52,362 bases of DNA from Candidatus Falkowiibacteriota bacterium (lineage in GTDB: Bacteria > Patescibacteriota > Patescibacteriia > Patescibacteriales > VMTK01): NCBI GenBank assembly GCA_013791585.1, contig VMTK01000019.1, positions 1 through 52,362 of the forward strand, in the 5' to 3' direction. The notes beneath the pieces were generated by a model that saw only the letters and a list, made by a program, of their open reading frames with translations, did no database searches and was not told where the DNA came from. Shown in pieces: positions 17,008 through 24,580 of the stretch. The stretch's first letter is position 1; every line of letters begins with the position of its first letter. The position numbers and the translations under genes were made by a program.

Positions 17008-17199
17008 TCGCGTAATCCATAACATAACTTATAAATAATTAAAATATTATTCGACTAAAGCATTATTTATTATTTAGTTAACGAATTAACGGGTTAACGA
17101 GTTATTTAATTTGTCTTGCCATGTTTCACGGCAGGGATCTCTGGCGAGGCCATTATCAGCACCGAGTGCTGCGCCAGCACCCGGTGCTGATAATGGCTT
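17008..17199. repeat. Intergenic repeats with a TTATCAGCAC hairpin
   Basis: Contains GTTAACG/GAATTAACGGGTTAACGAG-like units (about 17075-17105) and a hairpin at 17151-17195 with arms CATTATCAGCACCGAGTGCTG and its inverse. The hairpin type recurs at 20728-20775, 23946-24000 and 47886-47936. Confidence 0.8.
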
Positions 17200-17217
17200 A
17201 TGCGTTATGCTAAAGCA

Positions 17218-18420
17218 ATGTTTAAAATTATAAAAAAATCAAATAAATCGTTGGCGCGCTTAGGGGTGTTAAAGACTGCTCACGGCAATATTCAAACTCC
17301 GTTTTTTATGCCTTGCGCCACGCAAGGGGCGGTTAAGCATGTTTCAACAAAAGAAGTTGGCGAAATGGGAGCGCGAATATTGCTGGCCAACACTTATCAT
17401 TTAATGCTGCGGCCCGGGGAAAAATTAATAAAAAAAGCAGGCGGATTGCATGATTTCATGAATTGGCAAAAGCCGATTTTGACTGACAGCGGCGGTTTTC
17501 AGATTTTTTCATTATCCGGGGATAAAAGCAAATCAGGAAAAAGTTTGGTAAAACTGGAAAAAGACGGCGTAAGATTCAAATCATACATAGACGGCGAAGA
17601 ATATTATCTGACTCCGGAAAAAGCGTTGAAAATACAGATTGATCTCGGGGTTGATATCGCTGTTTGCCTGGATGTATGCCCTGCTTTGCCGGCCAAAAAA
17701 GAAGATTTGAAAAACGCGGTTGAATTAACGTCTTCTTGGGCGAAAAAAACAAAAAATTATGCTGTCCGAATCCGAGCCGGGTCTCTGGCCCGCGAGGCGC
17801 CGTCTGTTTTAAAATCTCCCGGCAAAGCCGTCCCGCAAGATTGCGGGGCTCCGGCGAAACCATTGGTATTCTGCGTTATACAAGGCGGTTTGGATAAAAA
17901 ATTAAGATTAAAAAGTTTGCGAGATTTAGTTAAAATCGGCTGGGACGGCTATAATATAGGCGGGCTGTCGGTAGGGGAGTCCAGCGCTGACATGTATAAA
18001 GTTTTGGATTATTTAGCTCCGGAAATTCCGGAAAACAAGCCAAGATATTTAATGGGAGCCGGGTATCCGGAAAATATAGTTGAAGCTGTCAAGCGGGGCG
18101 TTGATATGTTTGACTGCGTTATACCGACCAGAGAGGGAAGGCACGGGCGGCTATTTCAGATGTCGGATTTCGGATGTCGGATCTCGGACAATTTTTATAA
18201 CACAATTCATATAACAAGAGCAAAATTTGTTAAAGATTTTACACCAATAAACCCCGAGAGCAAACTGCCGGAGCTTCGCGGATATTCAAAAGCGTATTTG
18301 CGCTATTTATTTAAAATAAAAGAGCCGCTTGGGCAGAGATTGGCCAGCTTGAATAATTTGGAATTTTATTTTAATTTAATGGAGAATATAAGGCGCGGCA
18401 TTAAAAATGGCCGATTATAA
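17218..18420 (+). CDS. tgt: tRNA-guanine transglycosylase lacking the usual zinc ligands
   Basis: About 400 residues with the TGT barrel motifs: DSGGFQIFSL (active-site region), CLDVCPALP, VIQGG, GGLSVGE and FDCVIPTREGRHG. The enzyme exchanges guanine 34 of GUN-anticodon tRNAs for a queuine precursor. The C-terminal zinc site, normally CxCxxC with a later His, reads INPESKLPELRGYSKAYL here: the cysteines are gone. Two translated repeats are embedded: residues about 183-215 (17764-17862) and SDFGCRISD (18159-18192). The ATG at 17218 is preferred over 17200, which lies in a GCGTTATGC repeat. No queuosine synthesis gene is in the window, so the base may be salvaged. Activity without zinc is uncertain. 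Confidence 0.85.
   Translation: MFKIIKKSNKSLARLGVLKTAHGNIQTPFFMPCATQGAVKHVSTKEVGEMGARILLANTYHLMLRPGEKLIKKAGGLHDFMNWQKPILTDSGGFQIFSLSGDKSKSGKSLVKLEKDGVRFKSYIDGEEYYLTPEKALKIQIDLGVDIAVCLDVCPALPAKKEDLKNAVELTSSWAKKTKNYAVRIRAGSLAREAPSVLKSPGKAVPQDCGAPAKPLVFCVIQGGLDKKLRLKSLRDLVKIGWDGYNIGGLSVGESSADMYKVLDYLAPEIPENKPRYLMGAGYPENIVEAVKRGVDMFDCVIPTREGRHGRLFQMSDFGCRISDNFYNTIHITRAKFVKDFTPINPESKLPELRGYSKAYLRYLFKIKEPLGQRLASLNNLEFYFNLMENIRRGIKNGRL
17764..17862. repeat. Translated GC-rich palindromic insertion in tgt
   Basis: Contains hairpin halves such as CCCGCAAGATTGCGGG and GCCGGGTCTCTGGCCCGC. It encodes LAREAPSVLKSPGKAVPQDC, which lies between two conserved TGT motifs and is absent from typical family members as I know them. 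Confidence 0.6.
18159..18192. repeat. Translated GATGTCGGATTTCGG repeat in tgt
   Basis: Encodes SDFGCRISD. The same unit lies between tRNA genes at 27367-27452 and 47457-47520 and in dus at 38682-38714. Confidence 0.75.
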
Positions 18421-18486
18421 TCCTTTATTAACTATGGATTGCCGATGATTTAATGATAAAATAAATGCGTCTCGGCAATGGCAAGA

Positions 18487-18516
18487 GTTAAGCTGGGTTT
18501 TAAAACCCAGCTTAAC
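18487..18516. repeat. 30-base perfect palindrome GTTAAGCTGGGTTTT / inverse
   Basis: Perfect palindrome followed by TTAAAGATTGCAAGAG and then a promoter. A second copy with a longer palindrome is at 27140-27179 and is followed by nearly the same GGATTGCAAAAAG sequence. It may act as a terminator or insulator downstream of tgt. Confidence 0.8.
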
Positions 18517-18544
18517 CTTAAAGATTGCAAGAGAGCCCTTTTCC

Positions 18545-18574
18545 TTGAATATTATCAGGCGCTTATGTTATAAT
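18545..18574 (+). promoter_or_regulatory. Promoter TTGAAT-N18-TATAAT with extended -10
   Basis: TTGAAT at 18545-18550 and TATAAT at 18569-18574 are separated by 18 bases, with TG before the -10 box. The ATG at 18584 lies nine bases beyond the box, implying a very short leader or none. Confidence 0.7.
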
Positions 18575-18583
18575 AAAGATGTT

Positions 18584-20689
18584 ATGATCAAACGTATAAC
18601 ATCTTTTTTTATTAGCTTTTTATGCCTGTCTATTTTGCCGGCAAGTTTTTTATTATTAGCGGTTAACAGCGGGGAAGCGGAAAGCCGACAATTTACAAAT
18701 AGCGCCAGAAAAGCTGATGAGATATTGGTTAAATTTAAAGACAGCGATAAAATAAATACTGTTAAAATCGCGCAAGCCGATGATTTTTATAAAATAGCGG
18801 ATTATTTTAATAACAATCCGGAAGTAGAGTACGCGGAGCCGAATTATGTATATAATGCCGCTATTATTCCCAGCGATACATATTATAAAAATCAGTGGCA
18901 TTTAATTAAAATAAAAGCTCCACAGGCATGGGATTACATCAGGGAGAGTCCGGAAATTGTTATAGCCATTGTGGATTCCGGAGTGCAAATCAGCCATGCT
19001 GACTTAAGGGATAATATTTGGGAAAATAAAGATGAAATAGCGGATAACGGTATTGATGACGACAAGAACGGTTTTATTGACGATGTAAACGGCTGGGATT
19101 TTGTCAACAATACCGCTGATCCAAATCCTAAATTCAGCGATGGCTTTACTGAAGCGGGAATCTTGCACGGAACTATCGTGGCCGGCGTGGCGGCGGCTTC
19201 AGGGAACAATGCGACTGGAATTTCAGGGGTAACATGGAGAGCGAAGATAATGCCGCTTAAAGTTTTAGATGATAAGGGAGAAGGAAGCACGGACAAAGTA
19301 ATAAAAGCGATTGATTACGCCATAAACAACGGAGCGGATGTTATTAATTTAAGCTTTGTCGGATTTGGCTTTAGCAAAAGTTTGGATGCGGCTATCCGCA
19401 GAGCTTATGAATCAGGCATAGTTGTCGTGGCTGCCGCCGGCAATGAACAAGATCAGGGAGAAGGATATTCGCTTGATCAAACCCCCGTGTATCCTGCCTG
19501 CCATGACGGAAATGATGGCGAAAACATGGTAATAGGCGTTGTTGCCACTGATACTCTGGATCAAAAAGCAAGCTTTTCAAGCTATGGCTTTAATTGCGTT
19601 GATATTGCCGCGCCTGGCGTAAATATTTACAGCGCTTCTGTCTATTCGCCGGCGCAAAGCATAGAAGGATCTTTTTTTGATAAATATTATGACGGATATT
19701 GGTCAGGCACATCAATGGCCGCGCCGATAGTAAGCGCCGCCGTTGCTTTAGTGGAAGCGGCAAACCCGGCGCTTAACCGCGATCAAGTCATAGGTATTTT
19801 GATTAATAACGCGGATAACATAGACCGCCTTAATCCACAATTTTTAAATCAGCTGGGAAGCGGAAGAATTAATTTGGCCGGTTCAGTCAAAGAAGCCATG
19901 GTCTCCTTAACGGAAACTGTTGCCAAATTGTTAATTTCGCCGCGCGGCAACTACGACGCCATTGTTAAAATAACAGGAAAGAAGGGGAGTGTTGAGCAAG
20001 AATTTTTCGCTTACTCTTCCAATTTCCGCGGCGGCGTAAATGTGGCGGCCGGAGACGTGAACGGCGACGGTATTGACGAAATCATCACCGGAGCCGGCCC
20101 GGGCGGAGGCCCGCATGTCCGAATATTCAGCGCGGACGGCAAGGTTAAAGGCCAGTTTTTCGCTTACGCTTCCAGTTTCCGCGGCGGCGTAAATGTAGCG
20201 GTCGGAGATGTTGACGGCGACGGAGTTGACGAAATCATCACCGGAGCCGGTCCGGGCGGAGGCCCGCATGTAATGATATTTAATTCCAGCGGCAAAGCTG
20301 AAGGGCAATTTTTCGCTTACGATTCCGCTTTCCGCGGCGGCGTTAATGTCGCAGTCGGAGACGTTAACGGAGGCGCGAGAAACAAAAAAGATGAAATCAT
20401 CACCGGAGCCGGCCCGGGCGGAGGTCCGCATGTAAAAATATTTGACAATCACGCGCGCGTTTTGAGCCAATTTTTCGCCTACGACAGCAAATTCAACGGC
20501 GGAGTCAGTTTGGATTCCGCTGACATTAACAATGACGGCATTGATGAAATCATCACCGGAGCCGGCCCGGGAGGCGCTCCTCATGTGCGGACATTTAATT
20601 CAGACGGCAAACTTATCAGCTCATTTTACGCGCTTGAAGCCGCGTTTGAGGGAGGAGTGGATGTTAGCGCTATTGAAGTAAGAAATTAG
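18584..20689 (+). CDS. Secreted subtilisin-like (S8) protease with C-terminal FG-GAP-like repeats
   Basis: About 701 residues. A signal peptide (MIKRITSFFISFLCLSILP) precedes an I9/fervidolysin-like propeptide (EILVKFKD ... VEYAEPNYVY) and an S8 catalytic domain with Asp in AIVDSGVQISHADL, His in LHGTIVAGVAA and Ser in WSGTSMAAP. The last 230 residues are four to five units of about 47 residues containing FAY...FRGGVNVA.GDVNGDGIDEIITGAGPGGGPHV, an FG-GAP/integrin-alpha-like Ca-binding pattern. Units are nearly identical at DNA level. It is probably a secreted or surface protease for feeding or host contact. The start at 18584 is chosen because the promoter lies inside the longer frame from 18545. 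Confidence 0.9.
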   Translation: MIKRITSFFISFLCLSILPASFLLLAVNSGEAESRQFTNSARKADEILVKFKDSDKINTVKIAQADDFYKIADYFNNNPEVEYAEPNYVYNAAIIPSDTYYKNQWHLIKIKAPQAWDYIRESPEIVIAIVDSGVQISHADLRDNIWENKDEIADNGIDDDKNGFIDDVNGWDFVNNTADPNPKFSDGFTEAGILHGTIVAGVAAASGNNATGISGVTWRAKIMPLKVLDDKGEGSTDKVIKAIDYAINNGADVINLSFVGFGFSKSLDAAIRRAYESGIVVVAAAGNEQDQGEGYSLDQTPVYPACHDGNDGENMVIGVVATDTLDQKASFSSYGFNCVDIAAPGVNIYSASVYSPAQSIEGSFFDKYYDGYWSGTSMAAPIVSAAVALVEAANPALNRDQVIGILINNADNIDRLNPQFLNQLGSGRINLAGSVKEAMVSLTETVAKLLISPRGNYDAIVKITGKKGSVEQEFFAYSSNFRGGVNVAAGDVNGDGIDEIITGAGPGGGPHVRIFSADGKVKGQFFAYASSFRGGVNVAVGDVDGDGVDEIITGAGPGGGPHVMIFNSSGKAEGQFFAYDSAFRGGVNVAVGDVNGGARNKKDEIITGAGPGGGPHVKIFDNHARVLSQFFAYDSKFNGGVSLDSADINNDGIDEIITGAGPGGAPHVRTFNSDGKLISSFYALEAAFEGGVDVSAIEVRN

Positions 20690-20818
20690 AAATTTGAAAT
20701 TTGAAATTGGAAATTTGCAGTCTTTCGCCGTTATCAGCACCGAGTGCTGCCGCAGCACCCGGTGCTGATAACGGCACAGCCAAATTTCTAATTTCTAATT
20801 TCTAATTTCTTAATATTT
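20690..20818. repeat. AAATTTGAAATT arms around a TTATCAGCAC hairpin
   Basis: The left arm GAAATTTGAAATTGGAAATTTG and the right arm AAATTTCTAATTTCTAATTTC enclose the hairpin 20728-20775. Similar AAATTTGAAATT arms occur at 47226-47325 and 49660-49840. Confidence 0.8.
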
Positions 20819-21838
20819 ATGATCAAACGAACAATTTTTGACAAAAAAAATGTTTTAGTCACGGGAGGAGCCGGCTTTGCCGGATCCCATCTTTGCGATG
20901 AATTAATAAAAACCTGCAAGGTAATCTGTCTGGATAATTTTTCCACCGGCGATGAGAGAAATATTGACCACTTGCTGGAAGATCCTAATTTCGCGTTTAT
21001 CAAGCATGATATTTCAGAGCCGATTGATCTTGACAAACTGCCTGAACTGCAAAAATTTAAAATTCAATTTCAAGGCATTCAGGAAATTTACCATTTGGCC
21101 TGTCCGACTTCGCCTGTTCATTTTAAAAAGAATATTATCGCCACTATTTTGGCCAATTCTTACGGAGTTAAAAATGCTTTGGATTTGGCCAAAAAGCACG
21201 AGGCGAAATTTTTGCATTTTTCTTCCTCGGTTGTTTACGGCGCCAGACGGGACGGCAATTCCAAGATAAGCGAAGAAGATTTAGGAATTGTGGATTTTTT
21301 GTCAGACAGAAGCTCTTATGACGAGGGTAAGAGATTCGCGGAAACAATGGTGGTTAATTATAAAAAGTTTTATAATGTTGACGCAAAAATAGCGCGCTTA
21401 TTCAGAGTCTACGGGCCCAGAATGAAAATGGACGAAGGGCTGATGATACCGGATTTTATCAGCAACGGTTTAGACAATAAAGATTTGGAAATATTCGGCG
21501 ATAAGGATTTTTATTCATCTCTTTGCTATGTAAGCGATGCTGTTGACGCCAGCATAAAAATGATGGAATCTGAATCCGCCGGGCCCATAAATATCGGCTC
21601 TGATATTGACGTGAAGATCTCGGATGTGGCGCAAAAGATTATTTCCATGCTTGGCTCAAAGTCCAAAATTACTTACGCGGACAAACTGCTTTTCATGACG
21701 CCATTGTGCCTGCCGAATATCACCAAAGCCAGAGAAGAGCTTGGCTGGATGCCTGTGATGACCTTGGAAAAAGGGCTTGAAAAAACAGTAAATGATTTGC
21801 GCGCGAATAAGGGGTTGAAGGGGATGGGACGAATATAA
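20819..21838 (+). CDS. NAD-dependent sugar epimerase/dehydratase, UDP-glucuronate decarboxylase-like
   Basis: A 339-residue extended-SDR enzyme. The NAD-binding glycine motif TGGAGFAGSHL lies near the N terminus and the catalytic YxxxK reads SYDEGKR. The sequence YHLACPTSPVHF and RLFRVYGPRM resemble UDP-glucuronate decarboxylases (UXS), which make UDP-xylose, more than UDP-glucose 4-epimerases. It would supply a nucleotide sugar to the neighbouring glycosyltransferases. The repeat block immediately upstream leaves no visible ribosome-binding site. Confidence 0.85.
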   Translation: MIKRTIFDKKNVLVTGGAGFAGSHLCDELIKTCKVICLDNFSTGDERNIDHLLEDPNFAFIKHDISEPIDLDKLPELQKFKIQFQGIQEIYHLACPTSPVHFKKNIIATILANSYGVKNALDLAKKHEAKFLHFSSSVVYGARRDGNSKISEEDLGIVDFLSDRSSYDEGKRFAETMVVNYKKFYNVDAKIARLFRVYGPRMKMDEGLMIPDFISNGLDNKDLEIFGDKDFYSSLCYVSDAVDASIKMMESESAGPINIGSDIDVKISDVAQKIISMLGSKSKITYADKLLFMTPLCLPNITKAREELGWMPVMTLEKGLEKTVNDLRANKGLKGMGRI

Positions 21839-22007
21839 TGCGAATCCGCAAATTTATGCGAATACTGCAAATTTTAATAATGCGAATAATTAATAAGAAA
21901 TTCCAGCCGCGTCAGAGTCTTCCCGCAATACTGCGGGGGACTCTGACGGTGTAGCGCAATTATTTAATTTAATTTCGCAACATTTTAAATCTGGGAGGTA
22001 AGTTTAA
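21836..22007. repeat. Intergenic GCGAATCC repeat and GTCAGAGTC hairpin
   Basis: 21836-21890 holds ATGCGAATCCGCAAAT-like units. 21909-21949 is a hairpin with arms GTCAGAGTCTTCCCGCA and TGCGGGGGACTCTGAC. A second GTCAGAGTC hairpin follows the next gene (22673-22700), so the lipoprotein gene is bracketed by two copies. Confidence 0.75.
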
Positions 22008-22637
22008 TTGTTTGCTATAAACAAAATTATGAAAAAAAATACGCTATCAATAGCAATCTGCTTATTGTTTATTTTAACAGGATGCAGCCATCAACAAGCT
22101 AATCAAAATAAAAAAACCGATGTAAAAATAGATGCTGAAAAAAATCAAATTACTAATTTTCAAGAACAAGGGGAAAAGATTAAAAAAATACAAACTCAGG
22201 CATCAAACTCAAGTATCTACAAAAATGAAGAATACGGTTTTCAGATTACTTTAACAGATAATTGGAGGAATTATACAACAATACCAATGATGGGAAAAAT
22301 AATATTAAAAGATGGTGACATCTTTGGTATTGAATTTTGCATTCCTTTGTCAGCAGATAGTCATATGAGAACTAAGATGCCAGGATATGAATGTTTATTT
22401 AAAATTTCCATGCTAAACATAAGAGAAAAGGAAGAATATCAGAAGCGCGTGGATCTTTGCGAAAAAGAACAAAAAGAAACAGGGCGTGCTATGCACCTAT
22501 GCAATTCTGAAATCGGAAGAAGCAATGAATATATATTTTTAGGCAATATAATAGTGCAAGATTCTTCAGATGAAGGAGCGGTAGCGCTTAGAGATGTCGA
22601 AAAAATATTCAGTAGTTTTCAAGTCATTAAAAAATAA
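22008..22637 (+). CDS. Putative lipoprotein, TTG start
   Basis: About 209 residues. A signal peptide is followed by a lipobox (FILTGC, Cys near residue 27 from the TTG), so the mature protein should be lipid-anchored on the outer face of the membrane. The body begins with a charged linker, then a compact domain starting EEYGFQITLTDNW, a pattern seen in PsbP-like or DUF-type lipoproteins. GGGAGGT at about 21992-21998 is well placed for the TTG at 22008 but far from the ATG at 22029. A TTG start is therefore favoured, as in the gene at 7383. Function unknown. Confidence 0.65.
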   Translation: MFAINKIMKKNTLSIAICLLFILTGCSHQQANQNKKTDVKIDAEKNQITNFQEQGEKIKKIQTQASNSSIYKNEEYGFQITLTDNWRNYTTIPMMGKIILKDGDIFGIEFCIPLSADSHMRTKMPGYECLFKISMLNIREKEEYQKRVDLCEKEQKETGRAMHLCNSEIGRSNEYIFLGNIIVQDSSDEGAVALRDVEKIFSSFQVIKK

Positions 22638-22672
22638 AGTTGTGCATAATTTTTCTCCGCTATTCCCACCTC

Positions 22673-22700
22673 GTCAGAGTCCTTTTTCGGAGACTCTGAC
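22673..22700. repeat. GTCAGAGTC...GACTCTGAC hairpin
   Basis: Second copy of the hairpin type seen at 21909-21949, just downstream of the lipoprotein gene. Confidence 0.75.
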
Positions 22701-22778
22701 AAGGCGAAAATATAAATAATTTTCGCAATTCGCAATTCGCAAATTGGCATTTATTCGCCAGATTAGCATTATATTCTT

Positions 22779-23438
22779 ATGAAAACATTCTGCATCATTC
22801 CCGCATACAATGAAGAAAAAACAATTGTTGAGGTTATAACGCGGGTTAAGCCGTTAGTTGACTGCGTGGTGGTTGTTGATGATTGCTCTACTGACAAAAC
22901 ATACCGCTTGGCTAAAGCGCAGGGCGCGGATGTTTTAAGGCATATTGTGAACAGGGGGCAGGGAGCGGCTTTGGCGACAGGCAATGAATACGCGCTGAGG
23001 CGCGGCGCGGACGCGGTGGTTCATTTTGACGCGGACGGACAGTTTTTAGCCAGCGAGGTAAAAGATATTCTTAGCCCGATTATCGCGGAAGAATGCGATG
23101 TTGTTTTCGGTTCCAGATTCTTGGAAAAGAGATCTGAAATTCCGCGGATGAAAAAGAATATTATAATGCCCATAGCCCGCAAGATTAATTTAATATTTTT
23201 TAACATCAGATTAACAGATCCCCAGTGCGGCTTCAGGGCGATGTCAAGATACGCGCTGAAAAAAATTAAAATCAGGCAGGACGGCATGGCCCATTGCAGT
23301 GAAATAATGATAAAAGCGTTTGGCAATAATTTAAAAATAAAAGAAGTGCCGGTTACCATTATTTACCATAATTTCGGCCAGAAATTTTCCGGCGGAGTTA
23401 GAATTTTGAAGGATTTATTTTTGGAAAAGATATCGTAA
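22779..23438 (+). CDS. GT2-family glycosyltransferase (dolichol-phosphate-mannose-synthase-like)
   Basis: A 219-residue soluble GT-A enzyme with FCIIPAYNEEKTI at the N terminus, VVVDDCSTDKT (nucleotide binding) and HFDADGQF (DxD metal site). The short length and QCGFRAMSRYA segment match polyprenyl-phosphate sugar synthases of the DPM1/GtrB type, which load a sugar on a polyprenyl phosphate for use by GT39-like transferases such as those at 4594 and 7924. A TATATT box ends three bases before the ATG, so the mRNA may be leaderless. The next two small membrane-protein genes are downstream in the same direction. Confidence 0.85.
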   Translation: MKTFCIIPAYNEEKTIVEVITRVKPLVDCVVVVDDCSTDKTYRLAKAQGADVLRHIVNRGQGAALATGNEYALRRGADAVVHFDADGQFLASEVKDILSPIIAEECDVVFGSRFLEKRSEIPRMKKNIIMPIARKINLIFFNIRLTDPQCGFRAMSRYALKKIKIRQDGMAHCSEIMIKAFGNNLKIKEVPVTIIYHNFGQKFSGGVRILKDLFLEKIS

Positions 23439-23615
23439 CCAACAATAATTGCAGATTAAAACGGCAGAATCCTCTATGGAGCGGAAAAACTTCTACCGAC
23501 TTTTAAGTCGGGTTTTGAGGATTTATCCTCAATCACACTGGATGCTAAAGCATCCAAAGCCCGAGTTAAAACTCGGTAGAAGCCGTCAAGTCCCGCGCAT
23601 TACGCGTAAAATTTT
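23439..23615. repeat. CTTCTACCGAC palindromic element between genes
   Basis: Core 23490-23582 begins CTTCTACCGACTTTTAAGTCGGG and ends AACTCGGTAGAAG, with inner arms GAGGATTTATCCTC and GGATGCTAAAGCATCC. It is the intergenic counterpart of the element translated at 8494-8624. Confidence 0.8.
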
Positions 23616-23939
23616 ATGCAGCAAATAATCGCTTTAATAATAATAGCTTTCTTTCTGTCCCGCCTTTTTTGGCAAAAGCAGAAAAAGAAAATCAATGCCA
23701 ATGAATTTGTTTTTTGGCTGGTGTTTTGGATTTTGGCGGCCGCGGCGGTAATATTGCTGAAATGGATTGACAGGTTGGTGGCAGGCCTTGGCTTTTCCGG
23801 ATCAGGCATAGAAGTTTTGCTTTACCTCGGAGTGGTTATTTTGTTTTATTTTATTTTTAAATTAAGATTACGGCTGGAAAAGATGGAGAAAGACATTACC
23901 AAGGTGGTGAGGGAGATTAGCTTGAATAGCAAAAAATAA
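23616..23939 (+). CDS. DUF2304-domain membrane protein
   Basis: 107 residues with three hydrophobic helices (start, about 32-48 and about 65-83) and a charged, coiled-coil-like C terminus (LRLRLEKMEKDITKVVREI). This pattern matches DUF2304 proteins, often encoded next to GT2 polyprenyl-phosphate glycosyltransferases, as here. Their role is not established; a partner or flippase-like function for the lipid-linked sugar is plausible. Confidence 0.75.
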   Translation: MQQIIALIIIAFFLSRLFWQKQKKKINANEFVFWLVFWILAAAAVILLKWIDRLVAGLGFSGSGIEVLLYLGVVILFYFIFKLRLRLEKMEKDITKVVREISLNSKK

Positions 23940-23945
23940 TTTATT

Positions 23946-24000
23946 TATTTTATTATCAGCACCGAGTGCTGCCGCAGCACTCGGTGCTGATAATAAAATA
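23946..24000. repeat. TTATCAGCAC hairpin (55 bases)
   Basis: Near-perfect inverted repeat with arms TATTTTATTATCAGCACCGA and its inverse, central GTGCTGCCGCAGCAC. Third of four copies in the window. Confidence 0.85.
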
Positions 24001-24059
24001 ACAGTTTTGTTTTTTTTACACTCAAATGCGTAATTCCTAAAACTAATAAATAAAAACAT

Positions 24060-24470
24060 ATGTCCGCCAAAGATTTAATTATAGAGTTTTTAAATACGGT
24101 TTTTATAATCATTATTATTGGTTTTTTTATTGTTTTTTTTGTTGCCGGAGACCGCTTTGAGCAATTTGGAGAATTTATGGAGTCGTTAATACCTTTTGCT
24201 GTTTTTGGAATTCTTTTTTTGGTTAAATTAAGCGCCAATCGCTATCAGCTGAAAAAAAGAAGGAGAGAAGATAACTTGGAGATTGTTTTATATTTAACTT
24301 ATTCGCACAAATTAATTTCAGATATCGTTGTTTATTTATTGCCCGTGGCCGTAATTGCCATACCGATGATGGCGACAGGCAGAGTTGATTTTATTGACAT
24401 TCTGCAAGCCGCGGCTGCTTTATTAATGATATATTTTTGGCAGAGATTTTTATTCAAAAAGGAAAGATAA
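24060..24470 (+). CDS. Small uncharacterised membrane protein
   Basis: 136 residues with about four hydrophobic segments (about 12-30, 38-56, 88-104 and 110-125). A basic cytoplasmic stretch (YQLKKRRRED) lies in the middle. I do not recognise the family. It sits in the glycosyltransferase cluster in the same orientation and may be involved in surface glycan work, but that is only by location. Confidence 0.5.
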   Translation: MSAKDLIIEFLNTVFIIIIIGFFIVFFVAGDRFEQFGEFMESLIPFAVFGILFLVKLSANRYQLKKRRREDNLEIVLYLTYSHKLISDIVVYLLPVAVIAIPMMATGRVDFIDILQAAAALLMIYFWQRFLFKKER

Positions 24471-24476
24471 TTACTC

Positions 24477-24574
24477 CCGCAAATCAACAAATTCGCTACA
24501 AATTTACAAATACGAATTAGCGTTAATAGTTATAATTTGTAATATTTGTAAAATGATTTGTTGATTTGTGGGAT
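24477..24574. repeat. CAAATCAACAAATT inverted repeat abutting a start codon
   Basis: The left arm CCCGCAAATCAACAAATTCG and right arm GATTTGTTGATTTGTGGG are followed within a few bases by the ATG at 24581. Same family as 6625-6722 and 25754-25945. Confidence 0.85.
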
Positions 24575-24580
24575 ATAAAT

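Noticed and set aside
19931-20584. 217-codon minus-strand open frame
   Set aside because: It mirrors the FG-GAP-like repeats of the subtilase, and its repetitive composition follows from the plus-strand codons. There is no start signal.
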